A DNA stretch of 64,000 nt from Sclerotiophoma versabilis (Eukaryota; Ascomycota; Dothideomycetes; Pleosporales; Didymellaceae): the NCBI GenBank assembly GCA_012274445.1, contig JAAROD010000015.1, positions 558,001 through 622,000 on the forward strand, in the 5' to 3' direction. Both the position numbers and the translations under genes were made by a program. Of the stretch, positions 1 through 9,431 are shown piece by piece. Under the pieces are notes generated by a model that worked only from the letters and a program-made list of their open reading frames with translations, was not told where the DNA came from and searched no databases. Within the stretch, counting starts at the first letter, position 1; every line of letters begins with the position of its first letter.

Positions 1-1311
1 CTGATGTACGGATGCCGTCAGGGAAAATCCTCGTGTCTACTTTGTTGTTGGCAAGACCCTTCGACAGCTCATGGGGAGCTGTGGGCGCCGATGAGGTCAA
101 GGCAGGTGCCATTGTGGAAAGCTTTGAAACAAACTCAATTGTTTATATACGAGAATATTAGACGGGTCAAAGACGATACCGCTGGGAAGCTCAATGTCGT
201 AAATACGTCCCAAGTGAATGGTACAGAGTGCTAATCGTGCATTGAGTGCGCAATTGCAAATCTTTATATCTACCCCTCTTCATCCCTACCCACCAAGACA
301 TTTGTCTCTCCAAATGGTGTCAACTCATCGAGCTTCCTGTTGTGATTCCTAGTCTGAATTGCGTGCTCGCATACCATTGATTCCGCGATCAGCGACCCCA
401 CCATCCTCGAACGGTGCTGACGTAGGCCAGACCTCGGTTGCTGTCCGCGAATCCTACCGATATGATACCGTTTGCTAATGTCGCTTCGTTTACTACTTTG
501 TTACAATATATAGGGTAGACCTGGCTTCCAGTGAGCATCCTTGTATTGATGCCATCGTTTTATGGATCCAGGCAGATGACGTTAGGTTAAGCAAGAAACG
601 AACGGGAGGAACAGCCCACATTACGGATCAATGACCCACCTAACGCCGTAAACGCGTCCAAGACGCGATGCTACAGAGACCGCACAAGAGAATCACCGAG
701 AGGAGACGCCGCGTGCTATCATTGTCGCCGCGGCAGGATAGTTGCGCCGCTGACCCTGATGCTGCGTTATCTTCCGTTTTTATCCACCATCAATCCTCGC
801 ACAACCCGTCACAGTTCAACACGACCTTTAAACTTTTAGAGGTCGGAGACGTTGTCATGCTCTCTTGCAAAAGCAAAGAAGCTTGGAAGAACATGACTTG
901 GCCGATACTCTTACCAACACAGATCACTTACATTGCAGCATCCCGGAGCTACGTTGCGTCTCTTCTCTTAGAGGGTGTATTTTTCACAAATACCAATAAC
1001 TATGGTAGTTGTTCTTTATCCTGTCACTATACTTTGGCGCAAGGCTGCAAGACAAAGCAGTCTTGTGACGGTTATCCAAAGGCGTCCACATCTCTGCTGA
1101 CTGTAGGCCCTTGAGAGAATCAGAAGCCAGTAGATCCGAGTTGGTTGGTATAGCGATTCACAGCGGTAATCTACAAGTGCAGAAGAGTTGGCACTTGTCA
1201 AAATGTGGCTCAGATGACTGTTGAGGTGCAAAATGAAGTAAGTCGCCAAAGCGCTTGGGTATTTGATCACTTTGCTGTCTTATGTATACATGCGGAATCA
1301 GCTCGAGCTGT
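1..1311. other. No supported gene (1.3 kb left edge)
   Basis: I see no convincing gene here. The longest open frame, 668-1114 on the plus strand (148 codons), has a composition unlike a typical protein and matches nothing I recognise. The right end is the 3' flank of the citrate carrier gene, whose stop codon is at 1312-1314. Confidence 0.5.
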
Positions 1312-2453
1312 CTAGATGTAGCGCCCTTCGGGATCGAATTTGTCCATGAGCTCCATTGACTTCTCGTACCTAAGAGTTCGGTTAGCGGTTTGCTATAGGA
1401 GGTTCGGTGCAGACTTACATAGTGAAGACGATACCACCGCTGAGGATGAGACGTCCCAGCCTGGGCAAGGCGCCAGACCAAAATGTCAAGACACCTTCAT
1501 TCTTGAAGATCTGGACCACACAGTCCAAGCTATTCTTGTACGCACTACGTGCTTCTATCGATTGCATTCGTGTCTTGACTGTATCGATGGGCATGGTAGT
1601 ATAGACAGTGATAATACCGGCGAGACCTCCAAGACCGAATGTACTGACAGCCCCTAGCTTCTCACCCGGAGCAACGTAGGATTGCGCCAGCTGCTTAAGC
1701 GATGTGTAACTGGAGAAACGAACGGCTGAGTTGGCGGCTTGTCGAGCAGTGGTGGGAACGAAACCCTGAAAGAAGCCCCGGATACCCTTCTCCTGGGCGA
1801 TGATTCGTGACCCGTGAAGGAAACCGCGCATGCGAGGGTTTGCGGATTTGCGATCGTCGATGCTGTGCCGGGTATTAGTAAAAGCAATATCGAGAGGCTG
1901 GCAAGGCTCACAGCTGTGTCTTGATGCTCTCGAAGGGCGTGACAGCAAGCAGCGACTCTGTTGCTCCTGCACCGAATCCAGCAATAACAGTTGCTGGGCC
2001 AGAGATTTTCCCTTCAGCATCTGCCAACATGTTCTTGTACATGTCGAAAGCCACAAATCTTATGCCTGCCTTCAACGAATTGCCAATAATCAAAGTCGTA
2101 CATCCAGCGTACCACTGTTTTCCGAACGGCGGCCATGGCAGCTTCTTGCCATCTACTAATCTTCGGTTGAGCTGGGATCGTGTCTTTGCGACTGAAGTGA
2201 GGTTAGATCATGGACCTGGAATCGTTCCGTTAAGTGCGCATACATTCGGCAGGGTATGTGATGGCTGTGAGCCGTACGTTAGCAAGTTTTCTGTGGTTGC
2301 GTCTACCTCCAACTTACAGATCTCTACAGCTCCAGCAGTCGCACCTGCAAGGATTGAGCGCATAGCGCTCGGCTAACACATGTCAGTCTTTATATGTCAC
2401 CGTCTCTTACTGCTATCGTGTACCTTCTTCTTTTCTGTTGGTGTAGTCGCCAT
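1312..2453 (-). CDS. CTP1: Mitochondrial citrate/tricarboxylate carrier
   Basis: This carrier exchanges citrate for other tricarboxylates or malate across the mitochondrial inner membrane. The spliced model has six exons (2453-2424, 2372-2318, 2264-2244, 2191-1912, 1862-1419, 1369-1312), 888 nt in all, giving 295 residues, the usual length of the family. It shows the threefold repeat of mitochondrial carriers: a first signature YPAEFAKTRSQL, a second TPFESIKTQL and a third MPIDTVKTRMQS, each P-x-[DE]-x-x-[KR] at the end of an odd-numbered helix. The start MATTPTEKKK is followed by a 51-nt intron with a CTGAC branch site near its acceptor. The first signature is only restored if the 21-nt exon 3 is included. 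It is divergent from MAM33, with 346 bp between the start codons. The family is certain; citrate as the substrate follows from resemblance to Ctp1. Confidence 0.93.
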
Positions 2454-2799
2454 TTTGGAGTTGCAACAAAAGGTGTTGTTTTTCTGGAGCCGTGTGCTCA
2501 ACTTCAAGCTGCCTCGGTGACTTGTAGATGTGACGTGCACCACATAAAAGAATCAGTCGCAGCAGAAAAATACAAGACGCCGAATGATGTAAATACACAG
2601 GCGCACAAGTGCTGCGCGGAATCCAATTCGTGGAAGGAGGAATAATGTTTAACACAAGCCGATAGCGGCGAGCACATGCCGCGGTCGCGACTGCCAAGCA
2701 CTGATGTCAAGAAGCTTGGGCCTCTCTGTTCGAAAAGTTACCATTACAATTCATTGCATTTGATCATTGCATCAAGATTCGCCTCACACATCCCACACA
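2454..2799. promoter_or_regulatory. Shared divergent promoter of CTP1 and MAM33
   Basis: The 346 bp between the two start codons must hold both promoters and both 5' leaders. I did not find a clear TATA box or a recognised transcription-factor site. Co-regulation of the two mitochondrial genes is an inference from the arrangement alone. Confidence 0.5.
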
Positions 2800-3851
2800 A
2801 TGCTGTCTCTCCGCAACATTGCCCGCTCTGCACCCCGTGCTGCCCGTTTCACAAAGGCTGTCCGCCCGCAGTCATCACTGTTCCGCCAGACAGCTGCCTT
2901 CCAGCCAGCATGGTCCCAGGCCGTCCCTAGGCTCACAGCTTCCTTCCACGCCTCTGCCATCAGAAGACTAGAGACCAGCGGTATGAGTACAGCAATCTTC
3001 CCGCTCCAAGACTGTTGCTGACAAGATTCCAGCAAATGAAGAGCTTGTTGCGAAGCTCCAGAGCGAGATTTCTATGGAGGAGGACATGAAGGAGGATGAC
3101 GATCTTTCCGCCAACATCAAGGAGTACCTTGAGAACAGTCCCTTCGAGGTATGTCACAAAGCTTGGTGCTACATCACACCTCACTAATTGTCCACAGATT
3201 GAGGACAAGGCCGGCAACCAGGAAGTTGTCCTTTCGCGCACTTTCGGCGACGAGAAGATCCGCATTACCTTCACTACCGCCGACCTGAACAACAACGTCG
3301 ACCCTGAGGATGCCCTCGAGGACCAGGCTATGTACGACGATGCCGACATGGACGTTCAGTCTGGCGGTGCCAACACCAAGGGCGCCATCAACCAGGGCAC
3401 TACCAAGGATGGCAACATCCGTGTCGCACCTGAGGACCGCATTGCACCGGCCGACCGCGAGGAGCTCGAGGACGACTACGAGGGTGAGGGCGAGGGCGAG
3501 CAGGGTTTCCCTGCTCATGCTAGCATCCGCATCGAGCGCCCCGGCAAGGGTGCTCTAGCCATCGAGGCTACCGCCCAGGACGGCGACTTCCTGATCGAGG
3601 ACCTCTACTACTTCCCTGACGCCGAGCTCGCCGACCCTCAGACCGCTGAGAAGGATTGGACGAGGAGGGCACTCTACACTGGCCCTCCCTTCAACAACCT
3701 CGATGAGGACCTCCAGATCCTGCTGGAGAAGTACCTCGAGGAGCGTGGCATCAACACCCGCCTGGCTCTTTTCATCCCCGACTACATTGACCACAAGGAG
3801 CAGAAGGAATACATCAGGTGGCTGAACAACGTCAAGAACTTCGTCGCATAA
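2800..3851 (+). CDS. MAM33: MAM33/p32 family mitochondrial matrix protein
   Basis: This is an acidic trimeric mitochondrial matrix protein of the p32/gC1qR (mitochondrial glycoprotein) family, tied to mitochondrial translation and oxidative phosphorylation. Three exons (2800-2980, 3033-3148, 3198-3851) sum to 951 nt and 316 residues. The first 60 residues are rich in Arg and Ser, with almost no acid (MLSLRNIARSAPRAARF...), as in a matrix-targeting presequence. An acidic central region containing EGEGEGEQGFP follows, and the conserved C-terminal block carries DLYYFPD and LEKYLEERGI, ending YIRWLNNVKNFVA. Intron 1 has a GCTGAC branch site. An in-frame reading through part of it meets a stop, so the acceptor at 3032 is needed. 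The identification is secure; the exact molecular activity of the family is still debated. Confidence 0.93.
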
Positions 3852-4163
3852 GTGTCTTACGATGCTATTTTGTACAACTTGTAATCTCGACTTTGGAGGA
3901 AATAAGGCATTTTCGGCCGTGTAAATTAAGCAGGCACTCTCCACCTGCATGTGTGATTGATACGATCGAAGAACAACCAAATACCATAGGCGCTCACAGC
4001 GTTGCTCTCTCTTTAAAATAGTGAATTATGTATTGACTCTGTTGCTTTGGTGTTATTATGTGTATGTTAAAAAACCCACAAGTCTACAAGTCCCAAAACT
4101 CCAAAACGCTATGCAGATGCGGCCAGAACTCTAACACCAGCTTGGTCTCTGATTCACATCTCA
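3852..4163. other. Convergent 3' ends
   Basis: This 312-bp stretch separates the stop codons of MAM33 (+) and the BTB gene (-). It should contain both 3' UTRs and polyadenylation sites. No repeat or further gene is visible. Confidence 0.6.
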
Positions 4164-5093
4164 TCACCTCCCCAGAAAGATATCCCCACATCTCTCCGTC
4201 TCATCGTGCTCATGGTACAATGCACACCTCGCGCCCCTCCACGGCTTACAAGCTTCCCACTTCCTGCCCTTCCGCACCTTCATGTCCACCCCCGCGCCAT
4301 CGGTTGTATCCCTCATATCCCCTTCCTCTTTCCCCCTGCCATCATCCCACCCGGCCATAGCAACACCACCCTCAACGCACTTCGTGCAAAAGCTCAAACA
4401 GCAATCATCACACGCTACAGCGCCGAACCTCGGCTGCAACACACCCCGACAGTTATCGCAGCTCCTAGCGCCATGCCAGGATTCGGGACACCACATGCGC
4501 AGTCTGTGCCTGAGCATTGCCTGGGAGCAGGGCCGCTTGAGGAGCACGCAGAGCTCGCGGAGGAACCCAGCATGCCAGCTATCCACATGTCCCTCAACAA
4601 GTCGGTCTGTTTTCTTGAACGCAAAGAGATCGAGGACGAGATCGCGGAGCGGGGCAGAGTCGCGGATGCCATCGTAGAGGATGCGGGTATCGCTAGGGGT
4701 TAGGACTGAGTTTGTGCGGTCCGCAAGGTCGGCCATTAGGTCCACGACCGCATTCCGCAGACCTTCAAAGCAGAGTCGGTCGGCGAGCGAGTACAGGTGC
4801 AGAAGCGTGTAGTACGCCGGTTTTCCATCTTTGAAGGGCGCGGGAATGGAGGATGTGTACAGCCAGGAGACAAGCAGTTGGAAGTGATCTGGCGATACGT
4901 CGTCGAGCGTTATAGTCTTCGTTGTCGATTCGATAAACGGGCCTGTGAGCGCGGCGCGGAAGTAGGGCGATTGCGTGGTGAGGAGGGAGGTGTGAATGCT
5001 AAAAGGAGTATGTTTGGCGCCGATGTAGAGGGTTACTGTGGAGGTAAAGTCTGCAGGGTTGGCTCTAAAGATTGGTGCGTCAGTTGACGATGG
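4164..5093 (-). CDS. BTB/POZ domain protein with C-terminal Cys cluster (5' end unresolved)
   Basis: Residues 5 to about 115 of the open exon form a BTB/POZ domain of the fungal type: TVTLYIGAKHTPFSIHTSLL, then SPYFRAALTG, then the ITLDDVSPDHFQLLVSWLYT block. BTB domains mediate dimerisation and often recruit substrates to cullin-3 ligases. After a helical middle comes a cluster of cysteines, CPESWH, CDNC and CDDCCLSFCTKC, spaced like a zinc-binding knuckle. The minus-strand open frame runs up to 5117 without an ATG. The segment TTGCTGAC...TTGCAG just upstream looks like an intron 3' end (acceptor at 5094), so exon 1 lies somewhere in 5120-5430. I could not find a partner exon with matching phase. 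The domain call is firm, the N-terminus open. Confidence 0.75.
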   Translation of the reverse strand, partial: PSSTDAPIFRANPADFTSTVTLYIGAKHTPFSIHTSLLTTQSPYFRAALTGPFIESTTKTITLDDVSPDHFQLLVSWLYTSSIPAPFKDGKPAYYTLLHLYSLADRLCFEGLRNAVVDLMADLADRTNSVLTPSDTRILYDGIRDSAPLRDLVLDLFAFKKTDRLVEGHVDSWHAGFLRELCVLLKRPCSQAMLRHRLRMWCPESWHGARSCDNCRGVLQPRFGAVACDDCCLSFCTKCVEGGVAMAGWDDGRGKEEGDMRDTTDGAGVDMKVRKGRKWEACKPWRGARCALYHEHDETERCGDIFLGR

Positions 5094-6018
5094 CTGCAAG
5101 CTCCCTTGCGTCAGCAACGTACCGAAGTTTTCCGGCTCGCGTACCTGTCCACGTGTACGGCGGCGGAAGATTGGTGAGGAAGCGTGTCAGTGATGGCTCG
5201 GTGCTGTATGCTACACCGATGTTGCGTGTAGTTATGGTTGTTTCCCGCATCATGTGCATCTGCCTTCTCGCCGAAGTCAAGTCCAATAACGATACAAGCG
5301 CTAGCAATACCTCGAATCACTACCTCGAACAGACATGCGTAGCGGGGAAGAGTTGTCGTTTTGATGGAGCTCGGTATTGCAACCGCAAGCGGGTGGGCTG
5401 CGCATCCGTCATTGATCTTCAAGGAATGTGAGTGTTTCGGAATGCGACCATCTATATCCGTATCAGCAGCGAACGATCACTTTGCATTGTTGTTGCATCT
5501 CCTTAACAATTGCCGTGTGGATGCGTGCAGCTGAGTCCTCACTGCTTTGTTCGTTGCTGACCCCTGGGTGAGCAAACAAACGCCGGAAACAGGCTGTGCT
5601 ACATTTGCGAAAACAGACAAGACAACAACGCCTCGAATGGCTCATGCGAACAACGAATCGATGCGCAAGGGTCAGGAAGGGTCAGGAAGGGTCATGTTCG
5701 AAGATGTAATATTTGAAGAAAACTTTTGCTAAATCGATGCTGCAAATGAGGAGCTGCTGTGTACATATGACTGATGAAATTCGTCGAGGTAAGGCAACCA
5801 CCGCTCTCATTAGGCACAGCCCAATTTCGATGGCTACTCGACGGTGCTCGCACATGTCAAAGTCATGAACAGGCGTGCGCGATACACATACCGAAAGAAT
5901 GCCCGTACTTGAAAACGCCATGCTGGGTATGCACTTATATTGAGTCATGAAAGCCGGGGCCAACGCATCGTCGAGAGACATGTGCATGCGCAGCGGCTTC
6001 AGGAAGCATCGCAGGTAC
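5094..6018. other. Gap between BTB and KH genes
   Basis: This 0.9-kb region should contain the missing first exon and promoter of the BTB gene and the 3' UTR of the KH gene. Short minus-strand frames at 5080-5307 and 5111-5422 could hold the BTB exon, but none joins with the right phase. A short 10-nt tandem repeat sits at 5667-5694. Confidence 0.45.
5667..5694 (+). repeat. 10-nt tandem repeat, 2.8 copies
   Basis: The unit AAGGGTCAGG is repeated almost three times in the non-coding gap. It is a simple satellite with no evident function. Confidence 0.9.
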
Positions 6019-7538
6019 CTAGATACGGTGCTTTTCCGATTCTGCAGTAGGCATTAGTTTCACTGTATAAAGAAGTGGGAAGGATGCTACTGACCGAGTC
6101 GTGAGTACAGCATGTAGAGGGCCATCTGGTTGCACTCCTGTGTTCCTGTGATCGTGACCAGGCGCTCGTTGCTGTTATCTGTAGGCTCATTGATCTTGAT
6201 GACACTGCCACTGAGCTGCCGGATCTCATTGATTTTCGCACCGCCCTTTCCGATGATAGCGCCCACCATATCGTTGGGAATGAAGATCTGCTGTGTGAGG
6301 GGTTGGCCTGGCATCTGGACTGGCGGTTGGTTGGGTGCTCCACCGTGTACAACTGGTGCTGCACCGTGATGGCCACCATATGGCGTTGGCTGTGCTGGGC
6401 CACCATAGTGAGCTCGCGCAGGAGAACCAGCTCCGTATGGCATGTTGGGGTGACCATAGGGTGTCTGCTGGGGTGGCTGGGCGTGCATATGAGGAGCGCC
6501 ATACCCTCCGTGCTGAGGGGTGCGCTGGGGTTCCGGTCGACGGAAGTTGTGCGGCTGAGGCTGCGAGTATTGACCTCCAGCTGGCTGAGGAACGTATGGT
6601 TGCACAGACATGCCTCCAGGGACGACGTTTGCAGCCATACCACTGCGTGTTGCATACTGAGACGCAGCAGGGCCACCGAAACGCTCTGTTAGCTGCTCCA
6701 CTAAAGTCTGAGCAACATAGTACACAGCAATGTGCACAGCGTCGGCAACACCAAGAACAACCAATGATCGCTCACCAGAGTTAGGCAGGAGGGTATCGGA
6801 AGCGTTGAGCTTTGCGTTAGACGCCTCCTGAATCTCACGAATACGGACTCCGGCCTTACCAATGATAGAGCCAATGAGGATGTGGGGGATGAGGAGTCGC
6901 ATAGGATAGGCCTTCGAAGTGGACGTTGAAGGGTTCTCAAGATCTTCTTGGTTCAAGGTGCGCACAATTAGGCCAAATGCTTTGGACACGGCATCGACCT
7001 GACCGCTCACGGTAAGAATGCGCTCAACAGCACCTCGTGAGTAGTCGCTGACAGTGCACTTTGCACCAGAAAGACGTCGAATCTGGGTCACATTCTCGCC
7101 ACCTTTGCCTATGATGGTCGCAGCTTCGCTGGTGCCAATGCAGGCTCGCAGATGCAGCCAGTTCGACTCATCGACCTGCTGGTTGCTGTTGGCGGGACGA
7201 CCGTTGGCACCAGAAGTGGACTGGATGGGCTGAGTCTCCAGAATGGCAGGGGCGTCAGGAACGACTGTGTCCGCTTGAGCGTGCTCATCGCCGTTCTGAG
7301 CAGCTACCTGAGCAGACTCATCTTCCGGCTTGATATCTTCGGCCTTGGTGTCTTCTGTAGCAATACTCTCTCCCTTGACGGGCTCTGTTGTCTCAATATC
7401 GTCGGTGTTCGTCTCTTCTTTCACCAATTTGTCAAGGGCAGGGCGCTTTGCGTCAGGCTGGTCATTGGGTCCGGCGGGGGAAGAGGGCTCCTCAAGCGGA
7501 CGCTTGGTGGAGGCTGCGATGGTGGGTGATGCAGACAT
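6019..7538 (-). CDS. Triple-KH RNA-binding protein (Pbp2/Rnc1/PCBP type)
   Basis: A cytoplasmic or nuclear RNA-binding protein with three KH domains, each with its GXXG loop. KH1 (about residues 127-197) carries IIGKGGENV, KH2 (about 212-285) carries IIGKAGVRI and KH3 (about 416-485) carries IIGKGGAKI. A long Pro/Gln/Gly/His-rich linker separates KH2 and KH3, and the first 110 residues are acidic and disordered. The start is ATG at 7538 (MSASPTIAAS); the longer open frame upstream has no ATG. A 53-nt intron (6094-6042, GTCAGT...CTGCAG) near the end gives the tail SRLESEKHRI and 488 residues. Without splicing the protein stops at SRLGQ. The architecture matches yeast Pbp2, fission yeast Rnc1 and animal poly(C)-binding proteins, which control mRNA stability or translation. 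Which of these is the true orthologue is not settled here. Confidence 0.9.
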
Positions 7539-8320
7539 GGTTCCTAGCTGTTTGGGGGATGTTGGAGATTGGGTATTAAGCTCTTTCACAGTCCAGGCAA
7601 TTGCTCAAGCTGAATGCTGGAACTGTTCAATTGTATTCGTTCTTATGATACAGCGGGGGGCTGTCAAGGAAAGCGTGTTGGTGCTGGCGGCTGGAAAGGA
7701 ATTGCGACAGTGCGGTTGGAGGGAGCGTGGAGGTGAGGTCGTTCGGAGCTGAGACTGGGCTGGAAGCGTGCAGATGGTATGGGTGTCGGAGTGATGTCGT
7801 CTTGATGTCTTTGAAAGACCGCAAGAGCGCGTGCAGATGATGCGAGTGAGTCGGAGAGGGTGAGTACTGGCTTGGGGCGAGGTGATGTCGAGCAGAAGAA
7901 GAAACGGCCCAAGTAAGAAAAGCTCGCTCGTCAAACCTTCTCGCAAAGCAAGCTGCGTGGCTTCCACGAACGCAGGTATGTGTTTAGAAGGGTAGGGGCG
8001 GATTAGCGCGCGAAAGGGTTGCTCTGAGGGCAGAAGGTGGAGTGGGCGATGCGGAAGGGACGTTGTGCAATCGTTGCCAAAAAGGAAGTGGAGATCGTCA
8101 GTCTTGGCAGTTTCCAGTCACGTGTGCGACAGCACTTGCTACCATTCACTACCTAGTATTTTGTACGGACAGCTTGTAAAAATAGTGCGCCAGGTAAAGG
8201 GTTGCAATGAAGCACGGCGCTGTGTGGTGAGAGAAGCGGCGTTGGCTAGGTCGATTGTAGGTTGCAATTTGGAAAGAACGCATCAACACCAATACACCAC
8301 AGCCGGGAAGACGGCACGAT
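7539..8320. promoter_or_regulatory. Divergent promoter, KH gene / kinetochore-like gene
   Basis: These 782 bp separate two divergent start codons. The minus-strand reading is pyrimidine-rich close to the KH start, typical of a fungal 5' leader. No ORF in it looks coding. Confidence 0.5.
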
Positions 8321-9431
8321 ATGGCGCAACAACAGGACAGTACCATCGAGAGGATACGGGCATATTCCAAGGATGCACATGAGCTGCGTGATAATCCGAT
8401 GGAGCTTGACGCGTCCAACACTGAGGCGCGTCTGGCCGAAACAATAAGAGAGTTGCAGGCACGCGTCGAGGAACAACAAGCCGCATTGGTGACGGTATGG
8501 GAAGTCAACATTGTCAAGACTCCTCTGCTTACATCTTGCATAGTTGCGGGCGCAGTCATACGTCAATATTGAGTCTGTCGCCTTTGCTTCCTCAGATCCG
8601 CGTAAGAAGCTACAACAAGTTCTTGCTGTCAAAGAGGCATACAAGCGTCTCACGCCCATTGCACCATTCCTTCCGGAGCAAGGCTCAGTACTTCCAGCGC
8701 TTTTGGCAGCGCGATCCCTCAAGCAAAACATCCAAGGAGCCAAAGAGGCGATCTTCAGCACGCAAGAGAAGATCACGAGCACAAACACAATCTTGCGCCG
8801 CGAGGAAGCAAATCTGAAGGATGCAAACCTTCTCACGCGAGCCATAGAGAATCGTACTGAAATACTACGTACGCAACAAGAAGACCGCTCTCAGAAAACA
8901 CCTGCACGACTTGCTCGAGAGTTGATTACAGCCAAGCGTGCACAGAAGGACGGTTACGATGCAGCAACACAAAGACTTGGGGAGGCCATGAACGACTTCA
9001 TCAATGATTACCTGGCAGCAATGATCGCAGCTGAAGAGCTAGGAGGTCCAGTCGTCGGGGATATGCTTGGTGTGGAGGACGACACTCTTGCCGCAGGCTT
9101 TACCAAGCAAGGAAGAGCGAAGTCAACTAAGAAGACTGTATCCAACAAAACGCGCCAACGAAGGATCGATCAGATTTGGGGAAAGAAGACCACAATCGAA
9201 GAAGATGAAGAGCCACCAACAGAAGCCGAGGCAGCCGATGCGGAAATTCGACAACTGATTGAAAATCTGTTCGCAACGTTGATCGGACCTGGCGGAGAAA
9301 AGGCATACTATCAACTGGATCGGGACTCGGCAGCGACACGGTTCCTGGTCAGAGCGAATATTGCCCAATTTCACCCTAAGGACGCGAAGAAGCTGCGATT
9401 GATCGACTTTGGGAGGGAGCTGGACGACTAA
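8321..9431 (+). CDS. Coiled-coil protein, probable CENP-K/Sim4-like kinetochore subunit
   Basis: Two exons (8321-8494 and 8544-9431, 49-nt intron) give 353 residues. The N-terminal third is a heptad-rich coiled coil (AETIRELQARVEEQQAAL). A second helical region runs through residues 100-200, followed by an ELGGPVVGDMLGVEDD segment, a basic patch, an acidic patch and a well-defined C-terminus with AATRFLVRANIAQFHP and LRLIDFGRELDD. This layout and length resemble fungal proteins annotated as CENP-K, the Sim4 subunit of the inner kinetochore (CCAN) that sits near CENP-A chromatin. That assignment comes from my recollection of the family and is not proven by a catalytic or binding motif. That it is a real gene is well supported by the clean intron and the long frame. 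Confidence 0.65.
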
